Below are positions 54,080 to 64,000 of a DNA stretch of 64,000 nt, piece by piece. Position 1 is the stretch's first letter; every line of letters begins with the position of its first letter. Below the pieces are notes generated by a model. That model saw only the letters and a list, made by a program, of their open reading frames with translations. It was not told the DNA's origin and made no database searches. Location of the stretch: the NCBI RefSeq assembly GCF_019279795.1, contig NC_056732.1, positions 1,079,835,366 through 1,079,899,365 of the forward strand, written 5' to 3'. The position numbers were made by a program, and so were the translations under genes. This DNA comes from Protopterus annectens (Eukaryota > Chordata > Ceratodontiformes > Protopteridae).

Positions 54080-55130
54080 TTATGGTGTAGTTAAGATCCC
54101 TTGCAAAACAGCAGTTGCAAAACCTGCTCGGGATCTGGAGTATAAAGGTAGATTATAATGCTTGGCAAATGTATGCACGGAGCTCCAAGTAGCAGCTTCT
54201 AAAATGTCTTTGGTAGCCACTCCTCGTAGGAAAGCTGTAGTAGTGGCTGTAGCCCTTGTGGAGTGAGGTCTGATGTTTTATGGAGTTGTCTTTCCATGAA
54301 AAGAGTAACAAAATCGAATGCAATTTCCTATCCATTTTGAGATTGTCTGTTTTGAAATTGCTTTTCCTTCCATTCCTGTTGCATATGCTACCAGAAGCTG
54401 GTCAGTTTTTCTGTTGGTCTTGGTTCTGTCCAGATAGTAGCGCAATTGCCTGTGCACATCCAAGGTATGTAGTAGTCTTTCCCCCCTGTTCTGTGGGTTG
54501 GGGAAGAATGTTGGTAGGTGGATTGCTTGGTTCAATGATACCCTGGAGACCACTTTTGGCATAAAAGTAGGGTTAGTTCACAAGGACACTCTAGCCTGAT
54601 GGAAGATAAGGAAGGGCTGTACTGCCATTAATGCCTGAAATTCAGAAACCCTTCTTGCTGAAGTGATTGCAAGCAGGAAAGCAGTTTTCCAAGATAAGAA
54701 CTGTAATTCTGCTGTTGCTGCTGGTTCGAAAGGGGAAATGTTAACTTTTCCAGCACAAAGTTAAGGTCCCATGTAGGCAAAGGTGGCTTCCTTGGAGGCT
54801 TTACATTTTTAATTCCTCTCAGAAACTGCCTGAGTAGAGGATGAGAGAAGACTGGAGGATCCATGTTGTATTCTGCTTAAATTGCTGATGCATGAATCTT
54901 AATGGAGGAGTAAGACAGGCCATTGTGGAAAAGTTCTGCCAAGTATTCCAGGATGTTAGCTATGTTTGCTAATGATACATTTTCTCCTTTTGCTGCACTC
55001 CAAATGAGGTATCTTTTCTGCACTCCAAATGAGGTATCTTTTCCATTTGGCTGAATAAGTCTTCCTTGTGGAGGGTCTGCGAGCCTCCAGGATAATGTCT
55101 TTAACCCTCTGAGATAAATCTGGGTTATTT
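54080..55130 (-). pseudogene. Element H tyrosine recombinase
   Basis: Core-binding region (VKDIILEARRPSTRKTYSAKWKR) ends the open frame 55951-54956, which then meets a 25-bp duplication. Further pieces: FSHPLLRQFLRG, AWDLNFVLEKLT (54864-54628), FMPKVVSRVSLNQ and SKQTISKWIGNCIRFCY (54562-54278), then HSTRATATT and VHTFAKHY near 54250-54160. Lesions include a TGA where others have Arg (near 54578) and a TAA near 54278. Confidence 0.83.
54993..55042. repeat. 25-bp tandem duplication, element H YR
   Basis: GCACTCCAAATGAGGTATC plus TTTTCT is present twice in a row. It disrupts the YR core-binding region. Confidence 0.85.
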
Positions 55131-55134
55131 TGTT

Positions 55135-57118
55135 TTATGTAATATTCCAAGCAGCTAGCTGTAGTGTTTTCAATTTTGGATGTAGGATCTTGTAGTTGTT
55201 CTGTGTTAGCAGTAAAGGAACTAGAGGTAGAGGCCATGTGTGTGTCCGAGACATACTCCTCAGTAGCGGGTACCAATGCTGCCTCGGCCAGTCTGGAGCT
55301 ATCAGGATGATCCTTGGGTGATCTTCTTTGATCTTCAGTAGCACTTTGTGCATCAAAGGAAGAGGTGGGAATGCATATGCTGTCAGGTTTTCCCAACTGA
55401 AGGATAGGGAGTCCGCCTTCCAAGCAAGTCGGTGGTATGTCCTTGTGCAGAATTTCCTCAATTGGTGGTTGTGTGGGGATGCGAACAGGTCTATTTCTGG
55501 TAGTCCCCATTTCTTTGTAATGGTTTTGAAGATGTCTGGATGCGGCATCCGTGGTAGTTCTGCTTAAGGTGTCTGCTAGTGAATTTTCTTTTCCTGGCAC
55601 AAATTTGGCCTTGAGTTGAATGTTGAGGTTCAGGGCCACATTCCACAGGTCCATTGCCATCCGGCATAGAGGATATGAGTGTGTGCCTCCCTGTTTGTTG
55701 ATATACCACATGACTGTGGTGTTGTCCGTCCTTATCAGCAAATGACCCTGTTGAAGAAAAGGTCTGAATGTCTGAAGTGCCTGTTTCACTGCCAGCATCT
55801 CTTTTTGATTTAAGTGTAGGTTCAGCTGGTCTTGTGTCCATAGGCCTTGTATACACTTGTCCACCATGTGTGCCCCCCAGCCTAGGTCTGAGGCGTCCGT
55901 GGTGATAGTCTGGCTTGGGTGAGGTTTGTGGAAAGGCAGTCCTCTGTTCAACTGACAGGCCTGAGCCTACCACAGGAATTCTTGTTTAAGGCATGGAATT
56001 ATTGGAATCTGGGCTTCTAGACTGTGCTTGTGTTGAGACCATACATTCCTTAGGTACCATTGCAACTTCCTCATATGCAGCCTGGCATGTGGAATCAATA
56101 TTATGCAGGATGCCATGTAACCCAGGGCTTGCAGGACTTTCCTTGCTGTAAGCTGGTTCTGTGTTGTTAATGCCATGAAATAGAGTGGTAGTTGCTTTTG
56201 CTTTTCTGCTGTGAGAAATGCCATCTGATTTGATGTGTCCAGTTCTGCACCCAAGAATGTTATCCTTTGGGATGGTACCAGCCTTGACTTTTTCATGTTG
56301 ACTGTGTATCCCAGGGCTTGCAGTAGTTGTATAACCTTTTCCAAATCTTTTGTTAATTTGGTCTTGTTGTCCGCTTGTATTAGGTAGTCGTCCAGGTATG
56401 GATAAATCTGAATTCCCTGAAGCCTGCAATGAGCAATTACTGATGCCAGGCATTTCGTGAATACTCTGGGCGCAGTAGATAAGCCAAAGGGTAATGCTGA
56501 GAATTGATAATGCTCTGATCCTGCAAGAAATCTGAGGTATCTTCTGCAATCTGGTCGTATAGGGACGTGCAGGTATGCCTCCTTGAGATCTAGAGTCACC
56601 AGCCAAGACTCCTTGCCCAGCATGGGAAGAAGTTGCTGTAGGGTCAGCATTTTGAATTTTGGAACAATGAGATATGTGTTCAGAGCGGACAGGTCGAGAA
56701 TAGGCCACCATTGGTTTTCTTTCCTTGGTACCAGGAAAAGTCTAGAGTAAAATCCTTGCCCTTGTTCCATAGGCGGTACCTTTTCTATAGCTCTCATCCT
56801 TAGTAGGTGGTTGATTTGTCCTAGAGCGTTTGTTCTTTGGTTTGGTGGTAGGTTTGGCATTCCTCTCTTTTTTGGTAGAGTGTGGAAGTGAAACCTGTAG
56901 CCTTTGTCTATTGTCTGTAAAATCCATTTGTCTCCTGTAATGTAATGCCAGTTTACGGAAAATAAGGCTAGCTTTCCGCCTAAGGGTGCTTCCAGTTGTT
57001 CCCTGGTAGGCGGTATCAGAGTCAAGTCATTGTGTCTGTCCTGTGGAAGTGGTCGGAGCTGAATTTGTGGCAGTACTTCTCTGGTTGTTAGGCTGCCACT
57101 GACGTCCCCTGTAGGCAC
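55135..57118 (-). pseudogene. Element H RT-RNase H-MT polyprotein
   Basis: ATG at 57118 (MPTGDVSGS), 92 bases before the gag stop and in the +1 frame. Open for 383 codons through FYSRLFLVPRK, PILDLSALN, LDLKEAYLHVPI and IYPYLDDYLIQ (56370-56405) to a TAG at 55967 where others have Trp. It reopens through TTDASDLGWGAHM, IRTDNTTVMWYINKQGG and GKENSLADTLSR. A deletion of about 14 bp near 55548 then shifts the MT-like domain (IDLFASPHN, IAPDWPRQHWYPLL) to another frame, ending at 55135. Confidence 0.88.
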
Positions 57119-58835
57119 CTCTGGATTGACCTCTGCCTCTTGGGCGCCTATTTCTGCCTCTCTGTGCTCTGGAGGTGTCTGGAAAGGACCAATTCTTTGA
57201 AGGCCAATTTCTACTAAACCTCGGCGGCTGGACCTGTAAAAAATCCTTGACTGTTTGGACAGATTTTGCTTTTTCTTCCACCTTCTTTAGCACTTGCTGT
57301 GCAGGGGAGCCAAACAAACTTTGTTTCTCCATGGGAGCATCTAGGAGCTTTGACTTTACATGGTTTGGTAAGGATTGCTCTTTTAACCAGGCATGCCTTC
57401 CAATCACTGTTCCAGTCATAGCTGATCTAAAGGAAGCCTCCAGTGCATCATAGCCGCATTTTAAGGAATGATTACTGACCTGCTGAGTGTTATGTACCAA
57501 ATCCTGAAGGGACTTACGGTCTATAGGTTCAGGAGAGGACAGTTTTTTATTTAGCTGGTCTAACAAAAATTCCTGATACTGAATCATGTGGAATTGACAG
57601 TTTAAGGCCCTAGCCGAAAGAGTAGCAGAAGTATAAACTTTTTTACCCCATCTCTCTAATGCTCTAGATTCTCTTTAAGAGGGAGGTTTTTGGCAGAGGC
57701 AGCTGCTACAGCTTTGGGGCCCTGTGAAATGGTTTCAGGATCTGCAATAGGAGCCTTATACAAGTGAAAGTGTGTGTCCGGGACCCTGTAATATCTGTCG
57801 GGCTTGGCAGGGGCCGGGGGAAGAGAGTCAGGGGCAGTACAGGCATCATTATATGCATCATCAACAACTGTTAGTACTGGAGGAATGGCTAAAGGCCTAT
57901 GCTGTGGTAAATGTAAAAAGGTCCTTAGCCTTTTCCTTGAATCTGAAAAATCCTGGCCCTGCCATTGAAAATGCTCTCATAGCATGTAAGGTTTCCCCAA
58001 AAGAAAATTCCTCAGGAGGAGAGGCAGAAGGAATGAAGTCTTCTGAATCAGAATCCTCATAAGGAGAATATGGGCCTTCTGGAGGATCTGAGTTTTCTGA
58101 ATCATCCGAGGAATAGTCTGTAGAAACAGGATCCGGGGGCTCTGCTCTAGGCCTCTTCTCTGGAGGGGGTTGAGAGGCCCTGTCTGGGTGAGGTTGGGAT
58201 CCCCTGATCAAAGAAATGAGATCCTCAGCCAGGCTGAGCATTTGGGAACTAGAGGTAGGCCTGTGTGAGGGGGTTTTAGCAAGCAAGGCCTTAGAAGATT
58301 TAGCTGCTTTAGCCCTAGAAAAAGCCTTGATAGACATAGATGCAGGGGGCCTAGCAGCTCCACGTGCAGGAGTAGATATGTCTAAAGGAATAGTATCCGA
58401 TAAATCCTGGGTGCCTGCTACAGCAGGGGAAATTTCAGTAGCAGATATGCTGTGTGAGGCCTCGGCTATCGGAGGCATGCTTTCGGCTGAAGGAAGAACC
58501 GAGGACTCTGTTTCAGCCGAAACCGAGACACTCGCGGTTGGCTTAACCGTGGTTTCGGCCGAAACCGCGGACCGCGAGTGTCGGTCCTTTTCCTTACGCT
58601 TTTTAGCTAATTGTGAAGTCGGAGTCTCCGACGGCATTTTGTAAGCAAAAGCGGGACCAAAAAACTCCTCTGCAAACTCCGACCGACGTCTAAGTGTCCG
58701 TCGGTTAAAGGAAGCACAGGCTAGACAAGCTGATACGTCGTGGTCTGGGCCTAAGCAAGGAAGGCAGTAAGAGTGGAAATCCTTATGAGGTATTTGTTTC
58801 CCACAAGTTAAACAATTATTCACTTTTTCTGACAT
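57027..58835 (-). pseudogene. Element H gag-like ORF1, two lesions
   Basis: ATG at 58833-58835 (MSEKVNNCLTCGK). Open through HSYCLPCLGPDHDVSAC, NRRTLRRR, the VSAET palindrome region and FSFGETLHAMR to about 57975, where a deletion shifts the frame. A second break is near 57675. The rest is open at 57587-57027 with CGYDALEASFRSAMTGT, RHAWLKEQ, DFLQVQPPRFSRNW and an Arg-rich tail. Confidence 0.85.
58505..58585. other. Palindrome and inverted arms within gag, element H
   Basis: GTTTCGGCCGAAAC palindrome and flanking ACACTCGC/GCGAGTGT arms as in C and F. Here the second core is the perfect one (GGTTTCGGCCGAAACC), and the first has one changed base. Confidence 0.7.
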
Positions 58836-58855
58836 CGGTTGAGGCAAGAAAGAGT

Positions 58856-58874
58856 CCCCAATGGGGTACTTAGC
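58856..58874 (-). other. Conserved leader hairpin, element H
   Basis: CCCCAATGGGGTACTTAGC, with one change in the loop. Confidence 0.6.
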
Positions 58875-58955
58875 TTTTTAGAAGTCTTCGGTAGTAGAAA
58901 TCTCTGGATCTGACCGACCGGCACTTGTGAACAGCTTCTGCTTCGGGCACCGCGC

Positions 58956-59142
58956 GGCAAGAAAGACTGAGGAAAATGGCGTTGGCTGATGCCTTTATAC
59001 CCAATTCACAGCAGCTATGACGCCGGGTGAAGTGCGACATCAGCCGAGGCCAGACCCAGACTTTGGAATCCGGCCGACCGAAGGGCTGCCTGAGGCAGGA
59101 CAACCCATATGTTAGGACTGCAGATGCATCCTTGAAGGACAT
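58956..59142 (-). repeat. Right terminal repeat, element H
   Basis: Inverted match of 53548-53721, ending CTTGAAGGACAT. Confidence 0.9.
58994..58999 (-). promoter_or_regulatory. TATA box, element H sense promoter
   Basis: GGGTATAAAGG on the minus strand in the right repeat. Confidence 0.45.
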
Positions 59143-62100
59143 CTTTCCAGCCCTTCTCACTACTTTTTCACACTACCTGCTTATCCAAGTCTTGCTAATA
59201 CTTCTCACTCTCTAATAATGTATTTTCACTTTCTCTCCCAAACTACATTCCTTTACAACATTCCTTTACAATAAATCTGAAATTACATGCTTTGACTTAT
59301 ACCACTAACCATGCAAAGGTTCTCTTAATTTCATAGGTTCACAGGTAGGTACTAGGCTATCAGCCCTGGGGCCTATACAAGCCCAGCCAAAAAGGTACGC
59401 TGGCTTTTACCACCCACGAAAATTATTTTCCACAGATGTTCCTTCACTATGCCTCATTTATAATAGAAATCATTTTATCATATACACAAATTGCACCCTT
59501 CCATCCACACATCTGTGTTATTTACAAATATTAAAGTGCCTAAAAGAAGCACTGCCTTCTGATGAAGGCAGCAACCAGACAGCTTTAGGAATCACAAATG
59601 TGCAGTCCTGTGACTATTAAAAACTTATTACAGGCACACTTGATCCCCCTCTCTAACTACAGTTTTGTTCGAAAAAGCCTGCCAGCATGGTTTCACTTTT
59701 ACCAGAAGTAAAGATACACTGTGCCTGTAATCCTACCAAACAGTATGTATTACCATAATAAGGTGTTTAAAAAAATCCAAGGAGCACGACAAAGGAAGCA
59801 GCTAATTACAAACACTTTCATTTAAAACTGCCTCGATCTTCTTATAACTGCTACTTGTCCATACTAACAGAGTCAAAGGAGTGATGCAACTACTTTAGAG
59901 TCACAAGCACAGTCTAGTCTTGTACTCCGAAGTACCCATCCATATTCTTAGAATGCATTACCCTCACTGTATGGCTTTCAGCTAGCATTTTTATCCACAT
60001 TTAAAGCTGTAACTTCAAAAACATTTAATATTTTGTGTGGTACTGGTTAAAGTCCACAGCAAGTAAAATGTGCATCTCTTATGTGCTGAGCATAAATAGC
60101 AGTGTACAATCACGGTTCTTGAAGAGCTCAGCAAGCAAAATATCAAGATATATGACAGCTTCCAAATACACATCATAAAGTTAGGCAGAAACATGCTTAA
60201 CTAATGTACAATTACAATGACTTTTTTTTTCCATGGCATACATTTTCATACACGAATTTTCCTAAATGTTGACTACAATATCCAACATAGTAAGCACAGC
60301 CGCTGGAATATTCAACCCGATAAATATGTTCTATAGGGTTACATAAAACTTTCCTCAGACTGTATGTTGACTACGTGACATTACAAAAAACATGGATTTG
60401 CTGGCTATAAAACATCACTGAACACAATCACCACACCCATATGTACCAAAACCATAGCTGTCTGGTTCCTTTTTGTGTACTCTGTTATAAGGTTTTCTGT
60501 GTAACACAATCTTAAATTTCATGTTTCTTCATACAAACCCAGACTACAGCAAATGTAACGGTCATGTCTTGCAGTGCATGACTTCCTGGCCATAATTACA
60601 CATTGAATTTTAAATGCAATCTAAACACCAAGGTATTAATGCACTGAATATGTTTCATTTTACTAGGTAAACTATTATGTGACTTAAGACAAATGCTTAG
60701 TTTTGTACAAGTTTGATGACCTCCAATAAAGTGGCATCTGTATTTAATAAAGCTTTTGTACTATTAAGTTGCGCAGTCGATATTTCTACTCATTTTGCAT
60801 TAAGAAACTTAATACACATACACACACACAAATATGCCAATCTGCACTACTCAAAGACATTTTATTTTATGCATTTTCCAAGGTAGATCACTGATCCATT
60901 TGGAGTCTTTTTGAGCACAGCCTGGGTGTACAAAGAAAAGTGTTGCATAAAAACACTCTACAGAGTATAAAATCCCATTTACAAACACAAAGTTTCATGA
61001 AGGGAGTACATAAAGTTTTTTTTAGCACAAAAATAACTGAATCCTGCTAAGATAAAAGGAAATAAGGCATTATAAATGTATAACCCTTGGCATATTAGCA
61101 GTCCAAATGTATAGTACACGGAAGCACGAGAAAGGTGGTACAGAAAATGTAATCATTCACATCTGATATGCATGTACAACAGCCCATTCTGCCATTCTTA
61201 AAAGTGATCAATGCTCATTAGCCATCTCTTTAAAATCTTGAGTGCCTATGTTCAAGGATGTTATCACCATTAAATTACACACAGGCACCCCTGAATCGAA
61301 GGATAGACAGTTTACATTGCTTGGATCCCCAGTTCTTTGAACAAGGGAAATTACCCTGTAAGCAAACAATTAGCATTTGGGTATAAGTTAACACTTCAAA
61401 CTTACAAATCAGACCATCTACAATTAAATGCAGACGTAAATAATAAACATCCCTAAAAATTCATATTTATATTATTTACTTTATATACATCGTTTCAACT
61501 ACACTCTTGTCACAAATGTTTATAAAGTATACTGTGTCACAAATGTTTAAGCAGTCTTTGCTGAATTGCCCTGGTGCTGAATAACACTGTCAATTTTTGA
61601 CACTGTACTTGTAAAGCCAGCCTTCCACCAAAAACTGGTTTCAAAACCTAGACGGACACCCTCGTTATGAAAACGAAATAAAACACAAGAGGGATGAAGG
61701 GTGGCCAAGTCACCCGCTGCAGAAGTCCCTCTCAAAGATACCTTAATAGTGAATAATCCCACATGAGATGCAGCTTACTTCAAAGGGTCCTCTGCAGTGA
61801 GAAGATAATTTGGGAAGAATACAAAACAGTATCCACAAACTAAACACCCAAAAGGGAAGTCAAGAGCCAGAAAGGTAAAGGAATGCTTCGGAAAATTTCT
61901 TTGTGAAGCAGAAGTGTCAAAAGACTGCTTCTGAAGTATAGATCTTAAGATCAAGTTCTTCATGAAGTTAAGTACAGTGGAAATCCTGTGGTTATGATAC
62001 AAATAACCACCACTAACGTATTCCTAAAGTGAGAAAAAAGTGTAACCAACTCCAGGTGACTGAACTCTTCTCAGCATCAGCAAACAATGTACTAGCTATC

Positions 62101-62329
62101 CAGTGATAAAACACGATGCAGCTGGCAATTTATTCAGAATGCATCTATTTGGCAACTGTCATGGTCTCCTTTATTTGTCTGTTAACTGATTAAGTAGCCT
62201 TTTCAGCCACGACCTGGACCAATGACAAAACAGATAACTGGTACTCATCCAGTGCACAATTTATCACCAATGGCACAAACAGTACAAAGCACAGTAAGAA
62301 TACAATGCTAAATACATAGTTACACACAA
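59143..62329. other. Unassigned A/T-rich sequence
   Basis: No coding gene recognised on either strand. It holds a short repeat at about 59332-59405 related to 63508-63600, several AATAAA sequences (for example near 60725 and 60745), and an ACAC run near 60826. Compatible with intergenic or untranslated host DNA. Confidence 0.5.
59332..59405 (+). repeat. Short dispersed repeat, copy 1
   Basis: TCATAGGTTCACAGG..GTACTAGGCTA..GCCCTG..GCCT.TACAAG..AGCC aligns with 63508-63580 in the same orientation. Family not recognised. Confidence 0.65.
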
Positions 62330-62690
62330 AGTACAGTTGTGTAAGAACTTACAACAGTAGTAACATTCTACCGATCACTGCTGCAGTATTCCAAACTGTT
62401 GGGTTATCTAGTCAGATAACCAGGACATCCGGCCAGGGTACCAAAATCAAGACCTTCCGTAGCAACATATGTCCGACATACGACTTAAGCCAGTACGCAT
62501 AAGGTACATACGTGGGCATATGACCATATCCTCAGATCATCTCCAAGCCAGGTAGCCTGCAGATACCTGAGGAAATTAAAAGTAATATGCCAGCTAAGAA
62601 GGGAAAAGGGCAGAAAACTTTTCCACTCAGTCCCTGAGAGGTGTAAACAAATCTAGAGGAAAAGTGAAAGGTTGGGTGAAAGTAATACTA

Positions 62691-62786
62691 CAACAGTGAT
62701 CAGGAGGGCATCTATTGCTAGGAGAGGTTCTTACACAATTGTACCATGCACTTTCAAATTGCTGTTGTATTCCAAACTACTGGGTG
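62691..62786 (+). repeat. Internal complementary region, element I
   Basis: GTTCTTACACAATTGTAC matches the reverse complement of I's left end with one change. CATGCACTTTC then predicts the missing right end. Confidence 0.65.
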
Positions 62787-62829
62787 ATTCCCAAAGTTCA
62801 AGTGGTCCAAAGGCTGGTTGGATAAATCA

Positions 62830-63507
62830 TGGGAGAGCTGTCAAGCAGTCCAGAGAGGCTTGACCTGCCGAAAGCAGCTCTGGATTTGAAGAATGCATCT
62901 TCTCTGTAATGCATGGTAAAAAAGTATGCACAGAGGACCAAGGAGCTGCTTCAATAGCGCTCAAGTCTACCCCTTTGTAAAAGGCTCCAGAAGAGGCAAT
63001 TATCTGGCAGTTTGTTGATGAAGGTAAAGACTTGCTATGGTGAGTGCACCAAAAAGATTGATTCAGAAATTAAGTTGTAATTGTTTGCTTTGAAACTGGG
63101 CTTCTGAGCTTGGTTTCTTAGGAGCAAACAACTCATCAATCATGCAGGCAGACAGCTCAGATTCTACTTAGACATGACATTCTATGTACCTTCCAGTGAG
63201 TTCAAGATTCTTTCTCCCATATTTTGTGGATTAAGAAATAAAGTAAGAAGACTGACAGTCTGAGTGATAGCCATTTGCTACTTTAGGCATAAAAGAGAGG
63301 CTGACCCTCAAAAAAAACTCTGTCTTTATGGAAGATAAGGAAGGCAGGGAATGCCATCAGGGCCTGTAGCTCAGAGACTAGTCCAGCTGAGGTCAAGAGG
63401 TCAGGGTAACCAAGTATAATTTTCCAAGTAGTGAATTTGAGAGAAGCAGAGGCTACCGACTCAAATGATGGGACAGTCATTTTTCCAGAACAAAGTTAAA
63501 GGTCCCA
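62830..63507 (-). pseudogene. Element I tyrosine recombinase, C-terminal part
   Basis: Readable fragments on the minus strand: FESVASASLKFTTWK, LVSELQALMAFPAFLIFHKDRV (63480-63283) corresponding to the SARRVSELQ region, and farther down residues matching the KDILEAATWS-VHTF region near 62930. The first catalytic Arg appears lost (SAGLVSEL). Clearly more diverged than the YR genes of A-H. Confidence 0.65.
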
Positions 63508-64000
63508 TAGGTTCATAGGTGTGTACTAGGCTAATGGCCCTGCAGCCTTTACAAGTCTAGCCCATAGGATTACCCTGGCATCATACCACCCAACCTTAGT
63601 TCCAGTGCCTCTGTCAAGTAGAGCCACTGGAATGATCCCTGGCATGAATTTTCCATTTCTCATCCACTCAAGATTTCTCTTGAAGAGGGCCAGTTAGGTG
63701 CTCTGCTTGATATGTATGGGAAGTCTACTCCATAGCATAGGCAGTCACAGAGTTATGAACCTGTCCATCCAGCATGTTCTGTTGATTGTAGTAATGAGGT
63801 TGAGGTCTCCGGAGCATGTGGTGTGGAGGGATTGGGATTTTTTAGATGTAGCATTTCTAACAGAGCTGGGTCAGACATGGCTTTGTAAGTCAGAGACTGC
63901 CTCTAAGTAGGTGATATGAGACAGAGAGAATAGCTGGAGTTTTTAGAGTCTGTCCATATAGGACAAGTGTTTAAGGCCTAGGATCCGCTTTGTGAGGTAC
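63508..64000. repeat. Unclassified repeat, copy 2, running off the window
   Basis: The first 75-90 bp match the block at 59332. It replaces the expected continuation of the element I YR gene, so it either inserted there or marks a rearrangement. No protein domain recognised. Confidence 0.5.

Larger units (their letters stand above)
53505..59142 (-). mobile_element. DIRS-like element H, 5.6 kb
   Basis: Complete ends AGTACAG to GGACAT flanked by AA and C. Same subfamily as C and F, but without their shared YR deletion. Left repeat 53548-53721, ICR 53941-54038, right repeat 58956-59128. The host sequence is unassigned. It carries two small tandem duplications. RT is open over 383 codons, while gag and YR are broken. 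Confidence 0.95.
62330..63507 (-). mobile_element. Divergent DIRS-like element I, left part only
   Basis: Begins AGTACAGTTGTGTAAG after AA, like the other left ends, but the inner sequence is different. ICR at 62691-62786. A degraded YR C-terminal part follows and stops abruptly at about 63507, where another repeat begins. No RT or gag in the window. No TATA equivalent identified. Confidence 0.75.

Noticed and set aside
61547-62002. Two minus-strand open frames of 71 and 75 codons
   Set aside because: Short, no domain, low-complexity surroundings, and no splice or promoter context that I can support.
1-64000. CRISPR arrays, rRNA and tRNA genes
   Set aside because: No spaced short direct repeats, rRNA-like blocks or full tRNA cloverleaf were seen. 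The only tRNA-like piece is the SINE head.

Overview
The window is eukaryotic repeat DNA, made mostly of DIRS-type tyrosine-recombinase (YR) retrotransposons. Each copy reads on the minus strand in the order gag-like protein, reverse transcriptase (RT), RNase H, a methyltransferase-like (MT) domain, then YR. DIRS elements this dense, with L2/CR1-like LINEs and a tRNA-headed SINE, suggest a large-genome vertebrate such as a salamander, caecilian or lungfish. That is inference from repeat content. No host gene identifies the species.

Layout. Element A (1-4681, 3' end off the window) sits inside the YR gene of element B (4682-13152). B's RNase H is also split by a minus-strand LINE (6319-9893). 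Degraded gag-like relics follow (13153-15177). Element C (15178-20790) lies inside an older relic gag (X3). Element D (21500-27242) and element E (28315-39424) both lie inside one old divergent DIRS-like element, X2, whose pieces remain at 21155-21499, 27243-28314 and 39425-40040. Element F (28556-34159) is nested in the 3' non-coding part of E. Sequence at 40041-43430 carries no recognised gene. A plus-strand LINE (about 43440-53480) is split by element G (44737-50423), which itself carries a SINE. Element H (53505-59142) follows, then more unassigned sequence, and the left part of a divergent element I (62330-63507).

How the parts work together. Every well-kept copy has inverted terminal repeats of about 160-175 bp with an inward TATA box, and an internal complementary region (ICR). 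The ICR is the reverse complement of the two element ends joined together, as expected for the DIRS circular intermediate. All ends visible here fit insertion between AA and C with no target duplication. Gag is read first, RT-RNase H-MT lies in the +1 frame and overlaps the gag end, and YR lies in the frame after that. No copy has all three genes open: C and F keep gag, E keeps YR, and the RT genes carry only one or two lesions in C, F and H. Supply of proteins between copies is possible but unproven.

The window does not show a clearly new system. The observations most worth following are the private end variants mirrored in each ICR, a leader hairpin conserved in nine copies, a long palindrome conserved inside gag of one subfamily, a frameshift shared by C and F, and the frame-consistent empty sites.
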